Position numbers and translations under genes: made by a program. The notes under the pieces were generated by a model that was not told the DNA's origin, did no database searches, and saw only the letters and a program-made list of their open reading frames with translations. From positions 434,001 to 498,000 of the forward strand of contig NW_002476013.1 of the NCBI RefSeq assembly GCF_000189635.1: a DNA stretch of 64,000 nucleotides, written 5' to 3'. Of this stretch, positions 1 through 11,809 are shown one piece after another. The DNA is from Tetrahymena thermophila SB210 (taxonomy: Eukaryota; Ciliophora; Oligohymenophorea; Hymenostomatida; Tetrahymenidae). How positions within the stretch are numbered: position 1 is the stretch's first letter; each line of letters starts with the position of its first letter.

Positions 1-1038
1 GTTTGGTGCTATCCTTAATTTTGTAAATTAAATTATATTATTTTTCCTTCATTATCAGATGTGCTAAGTAAAGGGAAATTTTAGTATTATTTGTTTCCAT
101 TATTTCCAGATAAGCGATAATCGTTAACGATTTTATCATTAGATGTCAATTTTAAGTTATCAGAATTACTTAGTAAAATGTGGCTGGAGAATTTTTGAAG
201 TGATGGTGGATTTATATTGACTTATTCAAGATTTTCAGTTGGTTTACAATAAACAATATGAGAATGTGGGTGGAGTAACGAATTTGTACCAACTTATTAT
301 GTTTTTTGCACTTATGATAAAAATAATTGCTATTAATTTTATTACTGATATTGAGGATCATTAATTATTTTATTCCTTTAGAAATCAGACTAGAATTTAT
401 GTTTAGTAACAAAATTAGCATCTTTTTCACTTGGATATTTCATCAAACAAAGATCTCTTTCTTAAGATTATTCCTATTGAGGTTTTTCCTTCTTTTAAGT
501 AGCTTCTACTGCATTTTTGAATCTATTTTTACCATTTTTATTTCTTAATTTGTTTATTTCCATATTGTTAGAGAAGTTTAAAGCAGCTAATTAATCTGCT
601 TATAGATCAGAATAATCTTCTGAGTATTTGTATTTTGGTTTGGCTGTATGATTCATCTAAGTCTAATCTATATAATATTGACTTTTATCATAATCTCCTT
701 ATATATCTTCTTCTTCATCATCTTCTTCATCATAGTCTTCACTTTCCTCAAACTACTGTTGGTCATTCTATAAAGAATTTATAATTTACTTGTAATCTTC
801 TTTTTTTTGAGGAACAGATTATCTTCCATCATTATCATCATCGTCCTATTACCAAAATTCTTACAATATATTTTGCTAATTAGTTTTTAAGGCATCATCG
901 CACTTTCTTTTACTTACTAAATCCTTAAATATTTTATCTTTTTTTTAAGCATCTTCTTCTTTAACTGTAATAATATAGTAGCAGCAAACAGGTCTATTAA
1001 TTATTTTTAGTAAGAATTATTTATTTGTAAAAAACATA
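1..1038 (-). CDS. acidic Q/D/E-rich protein, N-terminal part
   Basis: I do not recognise this family. On the minus strand one frame is open from an ATG at 1036-1038 to the left edge (346 codons, no TGA), so the 3' end lies outside the window. It begins with a hydrophobic stretch (MFFTNKQFLLKIINR, then VCCYYIITV) followed by charged KEEDAQKKDKIFKDL. An acidic run sits around residue 110 (EEDDEEED, positions 690-730), and the rest is rich in Gln and Asn. The many in-frame TAA/TAG codons read as Gln are what make the frame continuous. The start is the first in-frame ATG; an intron near 1005-1020 cannot be excluded because the first 14 codons are very AT-rich. The low-complexity composition suggests a largely disordered protein. 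Confidence 0.7.
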
Positions 1039-1273
1039 TTTTAAATCTTTTAAATATTAAAATATTATTTGAAATAATTTTATCAGTTAGTTATTTTAAC
1101 TATTCAAAATATAACTTAAATTTATTTTTTATAGCTAGCTAAAGTAAATTTAATAGAAAATTTTAATTTGTTTTTTTTTTTTTTACATAAATCAAACAGG
1201 GAAATTATCAAAAAAGTCAAATGAGTTATTCAAAAAAAAATAAATTCTAATAAGAAGCATAAATGAAGAAATA

Positions 1274-4200
1274 TCAATAAAAAGAATAAAAAAATTCTAA
1301 AAATTAAAGATGCAAATAGTATAAATTTATTTCTTAAATTGAGGAAATGTAATGCTTGTATAAAATAAAATTAAAACAATAAAATTACTTATGATCACTG
1401 ATTTCTACTTCTTTTCTTTTGTAAAAAAGTGGAAGACCTTCTCTATATGTTTTTTGTTGTTTTTAATTACCTATCAAAGCATTGAAAGGTAAAAACTAAG
1501 ATTCTATTTCTATATCTTATTATTCTTATTGCTTTTTCATGACATGATTATTTTCGTTATTCCACATTAAGATTCTATCACACCTTTAAAATAAGTAAAT
1601 AAGTAAATAAATAAAGTAATTAATTAATTAAATTTAAGTTAATTCTTAAACTTAAATAAATGTGTAATAAATCATACTGAAATGCCATAGTTTAATAAAA
1701 TTAATTACCAACTATGAACCTTTTCTTTCTAAGTGTCATATTTATTTTATCCCACAGTATATTTGTAAGTGGGAAGGAATGTGATACCAGCTTCTTAGTA
1801 ATTACAAACTATACCTTTTTTAAACTGAATAAGTTAATCGTTTCCTAAATACTGTTAAAAAATAGCATGAAATTTTTCTGGCTAAATATTTGAATCTGTC
1901 AATTTGCTTAACAATCTTAAACTTTCATTACAATCTAAATTCACTCTAAAGTTTAAGTTTCCCGCAAGAAAGATTTTATCTGCTTTTTCGATTTTCTCTC
2001 TCTTATACTTTGACATTCCTTCTTTTTAAAATGCTCTTTAATGGATTTCTCCAATTTACTAAAAGCGCTCCTATGTTTTATTCTATCCTGGCTAGAGATG
2101 AGCATTTATAAAGCATAATTTTGTATTACAAACACTTAATTTAATAACTACAGTTCCTTTTCCCACAGAAGTAGATACAATATCGTCATGTTCTACAGCT
2201 GTTATATCTTCAATAATACTTTTTTAAGCTAAAATGACAGTCATTAATCCACCTGAACTATGAAAATCTACTTCGACATACTCTGGTAAATCCAAGCTAA
2301 AAATATTATACTATTATTATAAGTTATAAAGTTAATTTCATCAACTCACAAAAATTAGTTTTAAGTTAGTTACTTAAATGAGCTAGATCCAAAATTATCT
2401 CTCAGTTTTATCTTAGCAATTTTAATCAAGGTTTTCTATTTTATATTCAGGTTTTTTTTAAAAACAGAGAACTAAAATATCAGGAGCTTTATAACTTTAG
2501 AAGTCAAATAAACCTTTTAAGCTAAACTGAGTATTTTTAGGTAAGAACTTTTTGATATTCCAGGTTGTAATATAAACTGATATTTATTTCTTTAATAAAA
2601 ACTAGCTTTCTCTTCTAAAAGCTTCTTCCTTTAGTTCCTATTCAAACTTCAATGCTTTATTAAAAAAAATTTTAATTTTTTATTTTCATCTAATAATTTT
2701 TTTTTAATGGATTCAGTTTTTTCGTAAATATTTTATTACTATTTTTCTTGAAATATTTCATTTTAACAAAAACAAAAAAAATCTATTCTTTTAAAATTCA
2801 TTCATTCTAATCAAATCAAAATTTTTTTAATAAAAATCAAAAATATTTGAAAATTTTATTTAAATTAATATTAGTTATTCAACATTAATTATTTATTTTA
2901 AATATTTTTATTAAATTATTTTTACATTTTTAAGAATCAACATGTCTTCCTAGTATGAGATCGATTGCCTCTTATTTATGAGAATCTTAAAATGTGCCTT
3001 CATATAGCCTTTTTATACTACTTAGTTTTCCTCTCAACTTTCCAAACAAGCCTCCAGATCCTGTCTTAGTTGCATGTGAAGTTAAGGCATTAGTTCCTGC
3101 ATAATGCTAAGAGATATTATCACCATTTTATGACCATAATATTTTAAATTGTTTAACAAACTGAATGCATTACTTTTAATTTTCCATCATATCTAAAGCA
3201 TCTTATTTATAAACTTAAAAAAAGTCGTATCCATATAGATCTTTAAGCATCAACTATAATGTATTTAATTCAATTTTAGATTAAAATATATTTGTTCTAT
3301 CCAAGGAAGATTTGCAATTTGTCCTTATAACTCCTATTTTTAAAAAAATATAATCCAACATTATAAAATGTAAAAAATTTATTTTCATTGTTTAGCATAG
3401 AAATAAAATTTTTAACTCAGAATAAATTGAGATTTAATTAATTTTAATAACATTAATTAGATTTTTTATTTACCTTTTTAGAACTATGGTGTATTAAGAA
3501 GTAGATAGGAATACTATCTTTATATTGGGGTTAGATTTTTAATTATATATGGGTTAATGTTTTCATATTTTCCTCCTTTGCAATGATGTTTTATATCAAA
3601 TGTATCATATTGTACTAGCATATGAAATTCTTTAGCTAAATCATAATGCTGTTTAAATGTCCCTGTTAATAACTTCTCACCAGAACGCCCTTCAGCCATT
3701 AAACTTACTGAAAATATTTTGCCATATTTTTATGTGATATCAGAAAAATGTTTTTTAAATGATTGCAAACTCAAGTGTTCACCGCCAGCCAATCTTATTT
3801 TTCCTTTCAAACCTTCTTATTCCCATAAAATTGGCAGTGAGCCTCTAATCTAAATATGAGATGTTATTTTCTCTCCTTTATTAAAAATATAGATAGACTC
3901 ATGCTCAACAAAATTAGCTGTATTTCCATCAGTATCAACACCTTAAATTAATTTATAAATATTATTAATTCTTATATTTATTCATTTATGCATTTGTTGG
4001 AATCTGTTATTTTTTAACTATAAATTTAATCTGAAGAGAAAATATTAAAATAGAAAAGATTAAGAATAAATCTAAAAAATTTTTGAATTAAAATTTGAGA
4101 TTTTATTAATTAGATAAAATAAATTTGATTAATATTATTTTTTATAAAATTTTTTACTTAATTTCTCTTTCATCTTTTTTAAATAAATAAAATTATTCAA

Positions 4201-5982
4201 TATCAAATTAAAGAATTTTACTGATTAATAGTAATTATTTTTTATAATTGATATTTATTTACAAAATTATTTTAATATTTATCAATCCAAAGAAAAGATA
4301 ATTTGTAGCAGCATTTATTTGCTTATTTACTTAAAAATTATTTTATTTGATTTATTGCATAAAAAATAATTTTTAGATTCTTCCATTTAAATAAAGTAAT
4401 TGCTTTCCTTTGAATAAATAATTATTTCCATTAAATAAATATTTTATAAATCATTTAATTAATTTTAACAAATAAAATTATAGAAGATAATAAATTATTT
4501 GAAATGATTTTTTTAGAATGAATAAATGAATTACCTCTATGATTACAACGAGTTCCACTTCTAAAGATAGATCTACGTGAAATCAAATAATAATTAACAA
4601 TAATGTTTTTATCAATTTGGCACTAAAAATTTTTAACATATCCTTAAATGAGCTGCAAGTGCCACTAAAAGGAAATGTTTTAATTTATAAGAGGCTTCAT
4701 CATGGAGTGATTCCAAAAATACTGAGGTTCAAAATGACTTGCTAATGAAATTAAAGGACTTTTATGCTTTATTTCTTCTTACTTTTATAAACTTAAGCTT
4801 AGTGGATAATTAAATGCGAAATAGTGACCGAAACTAAGAATCTATATGTATATTTGTTGATTAATTTGTTTAAATTTTATTTGCTTTAGATAGCTGTCAT
4901 AAATTTTCTTATCGTAAATTATTATTTGGCGATATGGTATTTAAAAGAAATAAATTGGTAATAAATAGATTTGATCAAATTTTTTTTAAAAGAATTATAT
5001 TGACAAAATTTTTAATTAAAGGAGGGGAATTAAGTAAGTTTTTACTGAAGTTACTAAAGAGTTTTCCAATTTATTAATTAGAATTTCTCTAAGTATTAAT
5101 GTTACTTTAAAGATAAAGGATATTCTCCTTACGAATTATTTTAATTTAATACTCTTCTAATTTAAAATAGCCAAATAGTCATTTTAACCGAACAGATTTT
5201 TAATTAATTACCTTTTCAATTCTCTCTATATATGATTTTATTTCCTTGCTTAACTCCATCTTGTTATACTATTTATGTTAAGATTAAAATTAGATTTCTT
5301 TAAATTTTAATTTTATCTTAAATTCTGCATATTTAAAATACAAATTTAAAACTTTTTAATTAAAATATTTCTTTTTTAGCTTTCATTTTTGCTAGTTTTT
5401 GATAACATGTTTTTTTATTTTGCATTTATCATCAATCAACATATGAAATATTATTTCTCAAGTTAATAAGAAAATTAATTATTTTTACACTCATATGGAT
5501 TAACTCCACTTTCTTGCACTCAAAAATCTAATATTCATCTATGACACATATTTGATCAACTTCTTCTACAAACACTAGAAAATTTTAATTGAGTATATTA
5601 ATTATCCCTAAAAATGCAGACATTAAAACCTAACTATTCTTCTAAAAGTTTATTTTCTCATCCCAATCTATTTTAATTAAAATGTATTTAGCACATATAA
5701 ACTCCACTTTAAAATGCTAAATTATCTATTAATATTGATTTACTAAACTCTTGTATTTTTCCATCGAAGCCGATAAGTATCTTTGATTCAATATTAGTAA
5801 TTGTTTTCTTTGCTTCAATCTATATTTTACATTATTATTTATTTTATTCATTGCATATATCTTCTTAAAATGATATTTTGATTCTATTCATTAGAGTAAT
5901 ATTTTACAAGAAATCCCTGAGAACCTATCTTAAGCGTAAAGAGCTATAAATTGCATCCTTCTTTCTTAAATATGCCAAACAT
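1274..5982 (-). CDS. SYNJ: synaptojanin-like phosphoinositide phosphatase (SAC + 5-phosphatase)
   Basis: Predicted to hydrolyse phosphoinositides, removing 3-, 4- or 5-phosphates from membrane lipids during vesicle traffic. Ten exons (5982-5908, 5819-5708, 5667-5489, 5268-5212, 4841-4535, 3941-3474, 3333-2926, 2654-2350, 2310-1709, 1583-1274) splice in agreeing phases to 940 residues. The SAC half shows SGFDYDLT-like FNYPLSLSLQ, LISRRSIFRSGTRCNHRGVD, SHIQIRGSLPILWEQ and the catalytic CX5R loop RTNCKSSLDRTN near residue 406. The 5-phosphatase half (about 610-940) shows ITTWNIKKF, INAHL, FLAGNLNFRV, TFLPTYKY, WCDRILMW and SDHK. SAC followed by 5-phosphatase in one chain is the synaptojanin architecture. 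The exact C-terminus after SDHK, and the linker splice at 2655-2925, are uncertain: a frame at 2670-2797 also reads plausibly if an 8-T run lacks one base. No Pro-rich tail is seen. Confidence 0.86.
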
Positions 5983-7623
5983 TAACCTAGCTTAAACTTT
6001 TAATATGAAATAGTTATTGATTTTTCTTTATCCTTCTATTTGCTTATCTTGTTATTTAGTGAAAAGAAAGTTAGTTTTTATCTCTAAATGTCTAATCTAT
6101 TTATTTATTTTAATTGATTGATAAATAGATAGATTGACTCTATGAATGAATCAATAATCTTCAAATGTTATTAATTATTAAATTATTAAGACTTTGATTA
6201 AATATGACTATATCATAAATATATTTCGAATCAAATTAATTAAAGCAACTAATACATTAATCAATCAATATAATCTCAAAAAAAAGATATCAAACAAAGC
6301 TAGAATTTTTATTAGTAGGGGATTAGATTAATCAAAAATTAACTTAAGTAAGTGAGTATGTTATGTGGTCAGTCAATTTTCTTGTTTTTTTATAAGCAAG
6401 AAAAGGTATCAGAAAATTAATTTTGAGTATCTAAATTTGCTTAATGGGCTAAATTAATTAAAAAATAATAGATTACATTTTACAAAAAGAAAAAATTGAA
6501 GTAAAATTAGTATTTAAAAATAACTAGTATTTAATTCTATGGTTATTATTTAATAAAATTAAATAGTAATCAAGTTAAAATATCTTGACATTTAAATAAA
6601 TATAAACAGTGTATTGAATAGTTATCCTAATATATTATCAAAAATTTAATCAAAAATTTGATAATTAATTAAAAGATATTATTCATTTTGAGTGGTTTTC
6701 AAATTTTTTGTAATCTTTTAGCAAGAATATTAGCTTTATAAACACGAACATATGTCTAAATAAATACTCATTTTATATTTTATTTTTTATAATATTTTTA
6801 TAGGTTTACTTATTTCTAAGTATTTTTTTTGGATTTTTCTTTCCAAAATCTTTTATTTTTAATTATCTTTTCGATAAAACATAAATATATAATTTATATT
6901 TTCCATTTTTTATTTAAATTTTTATTTTTCAAGAAATTTATTTTTTTTAATAACACCTAAAATGAAAGCATGCATAATAAATAAATAATAATTAAATCAT
7001 TCAAAGTGATAAGCATAGATATTGTTATCTTTTCAGCTTTGAAAAAGTACATGAGTAAAAAATTAATCATAAATATCATATTTATAATTTAATTATGAGC
7101 ATCGAAATATTTTTTTTATTAACATTAAATTATTAAAATTTTCTTTTCATTTAAACCAAATTCTTAATAAAACACTAAAATATAGTTGAGAAAAATGTCT
7201 TAAAAATTACTTATTTAGAATTATATTATTTTGCATATAATCAATCAATCTCAGTTTTTCCATATTAAAAAGTGTTTTTTTGGATTTTTGTTTCTAAAAT
7301 CTTTAACATTTTAAATGTCATTTTTAGTTAAATAAATATTGAATTTAAATTGTGAATTTTTTTATAAATGTTTTTTATTTCTCAAAAAATAAATTTATTC
7401 TTTTAATTAATACCATAAAATCAATCAATAATTTATAAATATATAATATTAAATTCAATTACATAAATTTAGTTCCTCCCTTTCACTAGAATAAAGAATT
7501 TATTTAAGATATAATTTTATTTATTAATTTTCTTTTAAAATTATTTATTTATTAAAAATAAATTTTCATTAATATATAAATTTTACTTTTAATCCTATAA
7601 AAAATATTAAAATTATTTTATAT
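5983..7623. other. AT-rich intergenic region
   Basis: This lies between the synaptojanin start and the 3' end of the glucosidase gene. It is almost pure A/T with many TAAATAAA-like words. I see no frame with coding character and no RNA gene. Confidence 0.6.
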
Positions 7624-9864
7624 TCATATGTATGACTCAGTAATAATTAGAGTAATCAAACTAGTCCATCCATTGAATGGATGATTTCCAGCTCCTTTAC
7701 CATCAAGCTTTTAGTTAAAGTGCTCAAAGAAGTATCCTCTTGTTTCAAATTCTCCACATACTGTTTATATAACATTTTATCTTAATGTTTCGTAAAACTC
7801 TTATACGATATCAGAGCTATCCCAGTAGTAAAGCTTCATGCTTCTTAAAATCATGTACTACATGTTAATCCAAATAGGTCCTCTCCAATAATTGGATGAT
7901 TTTCCAAAGTATTCATCTTTTTCACTTAAACTTCTGATGCCATAAGGAGTCCACAAAGTATCTTAGTTCATCATGGCCAAGATTTGTTTTTCTAAAATTT
8001 TAGTATCATTGACTAAACCTAGCATCAATGGAAGGAAGTTAGGATATCCTAAATGAGTAGATAAATGGTATTAAGTGAAATTTTATCCATGCTTGTTTAC
8101 TGTAGTATTGTAAAGCATATCATAATAAATTGAGTCTTCTTTGTTTAAAAGGACTTCATTGATAGAATTTTTAATCTTTTCTGCTGTTTCAGTGTAAGTG
8201 GAATTGTTAGTTAAGATGGCAAGTGATTAACTAAAAAAGTAAGCCCATGCGCTGGCATCAATATTATATTTAGAAACATATAATTTTTCATCGAAATTTT
8301 CAACTCTTGGCCAGTCATCCATACCAGATCCCAAGTTGTAGGTTTCCTTTGGACCCCACCACTTAAAAAGTAATAAATCCGAAGAAGTAGAATTTGTGTC
8401 TTGTTGCACACTTTGAATATTCATCCACCAGCCAAACCATAATTCAATTTTAGGAATGAGTTTTTGAATGTATTCTTCTTAACCTTCCTACTTCTATATG
8501 TAAAGCAAATTAAACAAGAAAGAAGGAGGGTTTCCATCTTTATTATCTTCATACAATCCTGGGATGTAGGAGCGGTCTTCTGGTCCTCTAGGTTACTCTC
8601 TAGGAATCCAGCCTGAAGATGAAATAGTATTAAACCACTTTTCAATATCTTATTTGCAAAAATCTAGGTCCCATTGACAAGAGAGCATCTAATGGAATCC
8701 ATCATCCCACAGGAATGGACGAGGGAAGCCTAAACGTGAAGGAGTTGTACTAAATAAAGGTAAATATTCCTAACAAATTTCCTCATCCTAAGCACATAAA
8801 AGATTTCCATAAGTGTATTGTATACCTCCCATTAAGTTGTAAAAGCTTTGAGTAGCACAAGTCATCTCACTTTTACTTATAGTTCTTTGTTATGCTAATT
8901 GAGAGTAAGATCTTTTTTAATTTACTTAGATAAGATATCTAATCAACTAAAATTAATTCTAACTTTAAAGCTACTTAACTAGGTTTGTAGAAGTTTAATT
9001 TTCAACATTAAATGCTGCATTGAAATTCTTTTAAACATATGGATCTAATGCGTTGGTTATCTATTGATCATCTATATAAATATAATGTGCATTAACATTA
9101 GGTGTATAGTAAACTTATATTTCAGCTCCGACATTAAGCTTAGTGGCTGTCTTAACAAAAATTATGGTGGAATTGTTTTCAACTGAATTGTTAAAATTGT
9201 ATTTAATTTTTTTAAGTAAACTTTCAACATCCCAATTGTCTTTCTCATCTGAAGCAATACCTCTAAATGAGATTTTTTCAGCTAAATTTTTGCCAATAAT
9301 TGTTATTTTATGCTACAAACAGCTAGAAACAATAACTATTTCGTTCTAAGTAATATTTTTGATTAGCAACGATCTAGTGGCAGTTGAGTTGTTTGTTCCA
9401 TTTTAAGGTTGTTCAAAATTCTCAAAAGCAATAGCGTAAATAAAACCAACTTCTAAGTGCTTATTTTTTAATGATTTAGATTTAGATGTGATATTTCTTG
9501 TTGTATCAATCCAATCAGTAGGATTTAATCTGATATAATTTTGTAGCATCTATAAGTCGCCAAGCAAAGGATCATAAACCTCTTATGAAGCATAATTCCC
9601 TACACCAGTATTAACTCTGTAGTTGTAAATGATCTTGTCACTACGTCTTTTAGGGAATTAATATCTTAGGGTCAAGCTAGCCTCGTGATTGCGGAAGTAT
9701 GCCTGACTAACAACAAGTGGGTTATTTGTGCTTTAACTAATAGCATGGATTAATTAAGGTTTGTATAAACCCCATCTATAAGGATCTGTCTCATTATATC
9801 CTTAATAGCTATAGCAGATAGCACCTGCTAACAACAAAAATCCTAATATTGTTATTTTAAGCAT
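7624..9864 (-). CDS. MOGS: mannosyl-oligosaccharide glucosidase (glucosidase I, GH63)
   Basis: Glucosidase I removes the terminal alpha-1,2-linked glucose from the Glc3Man9GlcNAc2 glycan in the ER, the first trimming step after N-glycosylation. A single uninterrupted frame of 746 residues runs from ATG 9864 to TGA 7624, close to the usual family length. An N-terminal hydrophobic segment ([14 protein letters not shown]) is a signal anchor. The N-domain carries [11 protein letters not shown]. The C-terminal (alpha/alpha)6 barrel has [34 protein letters not shown] (about residue 515, containing the conserved catalytic Asp region), [13 protein letters not shown] and GYFFEHFN with the likely second catalytic Glu. 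Several NxS/T sequons fit a lumenal protein. No intron is needed, unlike most neighbours. Confidence 0.95.
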
Positions 9865-11809
9865 TTGAAAATCAATTTTTGTTATTAAACAGCAATTATT
9901 TATATTTAATTATTAATTAATTAAATCTTTTGACTATCAATCAAATCCTCTTTATTTTCTATTAACATTATTGTTAATAATTGAAGAAATCTAGAGAATC
10001 TATTCAGGTTTGATTATTTAAAACCCAAAATAATTAAATATCTAACTCAATAACACGAATTATTTGCTTCTCATTTAAGATCAAATTTATTTGTGGAATA
10101 TATTTTAATAAACAAAATAACTTAAAAGTTTAAATTAGTAACCTAGTCTAAATTTTTTTGACAGTGTTAGGATGAATGAACATAAGGTTCAGTTGTTAAA
10201 ATCATGCTAGTTAATATTTTCAGCTTATATTATAGTAAATTTTGCATACTTTCTATTTGTTAAGAGATTAGTTAAAGTTTGGAGTAACTACCCTGACCTG
10301 ATCAAAAAATGAGATAAAATTAAAGTTTTAATATAAAATTCTTTCTTAAAATCAAGTAAACATCTACCTACATAATTTTAGATTAGAGTGTAATATAAAA
10401 TATATCAAATTGTTTATTAAGATTAGAAATAATGCTTAAAAAAATACTATACTTTTGAAAAATAATAATGGCAAAAATAAAAAAAAAGCTAAATGAAGCA
10501 CTTACAAAAAGTTAATTTGATGATTAAATTTTACAATACTTAAATTGGTTTCGTAAATAAAATTAATTGTAGTGGCTATTAAATATTTGATTCTATAAAA
10601 GATTATAAATTTAAATCGACTCATTAACACAAAATCTAGAGACTAAATTTTCCTCATAAATAATATTTACGTCTAAAATTTCTGATTTATTTTTTAATTT
10701 TCCCAACAAAGTAACAAAGTGCTAATAGCTTAATATGAAGCTAACAAATGAAATTAAACCAAAATACAAGATTTTCTTTTTATTCTCCCATGTCAAAGTG
10801 ATTAATAATTTTTTGAGCATGAATCTGAAATAATTTGTTTTAATTTCTCAATGTATTTTAATGAAAATCCAAAAATAGGAGGAAAAAGTTATCCAATAAA
10901 ATTAAGATGATTAGATATCTAAGTATAATAATTTAATATCAAGAAATAAATGAAAATTTAACCAAAAAAAATATTTTTAATCTATTAATTTCTATTTTTT
11001 TATTTAAATTTTTCAATATTATTAATTCATCAAATTATATTCTAAACAAACAAAAAATATTTTTATTTATGAAATAATATTTTATTTATAAGATTTTTGG
11101 AGTCAAATTGCTGATATTAAGATAATAAACAATACAATTTGCATAATGAATTAATGTAGCTAATCTTCATCAAGTTATTTAAAATATATATTCTTTTTTG
11201 ACAAAATTTTATCTTTTATTTAAATGTTTTATTTTATATTATCAAAAATTTGACAAATAAACATCTACACAAAGTACGTAAAAAGTTTTTTTTTGTTATT
11301 TTTTGAGGTTTTTAATAATAGGTTTTTTTTACTGAGAAAAAAATAGATTTTTTTAATTAGAGTTTGATAAAATTATATTTTTTATAAACTTATTTATTGG
11401 TTTTATATGAAACAAATAAATTGATAAAAATGTTAGAAGAAATAAATATACATTTATTAATTTTCTTCATCAAATTTATGAACAATAAAATATATTATAA
11501 ATGAAATTATTATAAATTAAGGTAGAACAAATTGAATAATGAAATTGATTAATAAAATACTGATGAAATTAATTTTTAGTCGTTCTATATTTATTTAACA
11601 TTTTTTAAAGTTTAGTGTATTTATCAATTAATTTGGGGTTATCTTCTAATAATAAAATTGCTTGTTATTAAAATACAGTTTTAATTAATTAATTTATACA
11701 ATTTAATTAATTTTTTAACAAATTATCAATTATTCTATCAATAGCGCATTTTTTTATTAGTGCTATAATATTAACAAAGGAAATAAACAATAATATTCAA
11801 AGGTAGAAA
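9865..11809. other. AT-rich intergenic region between divergent genes
   Basis: Divergent spacer between the glucosidase gene (-) and the beta-helix gene (+), so promoters of both should lie here. It is extremely AT-rich with many homopolymers. I found no coding frame or RNA gene. Confidence 0.55.

Noticed and set aside
4842-5211. Protein-like frame (GEYPLSLKQHQYLEKFQ) in the synaptojanin gene
   Set aside because: Treating all of 4842-5211 as an intron joins SYIERIEK directly to ILSFGHYFAFNYPL in phase, which fits the SAC family better.
8211-8645. Three overlapping short minus-strand ORFs in the standard code
   Set aside because: They are fragments or wrong-frame shadows of the glucosidase I gene, broken by TAA/TAG codons that encode Gln here.
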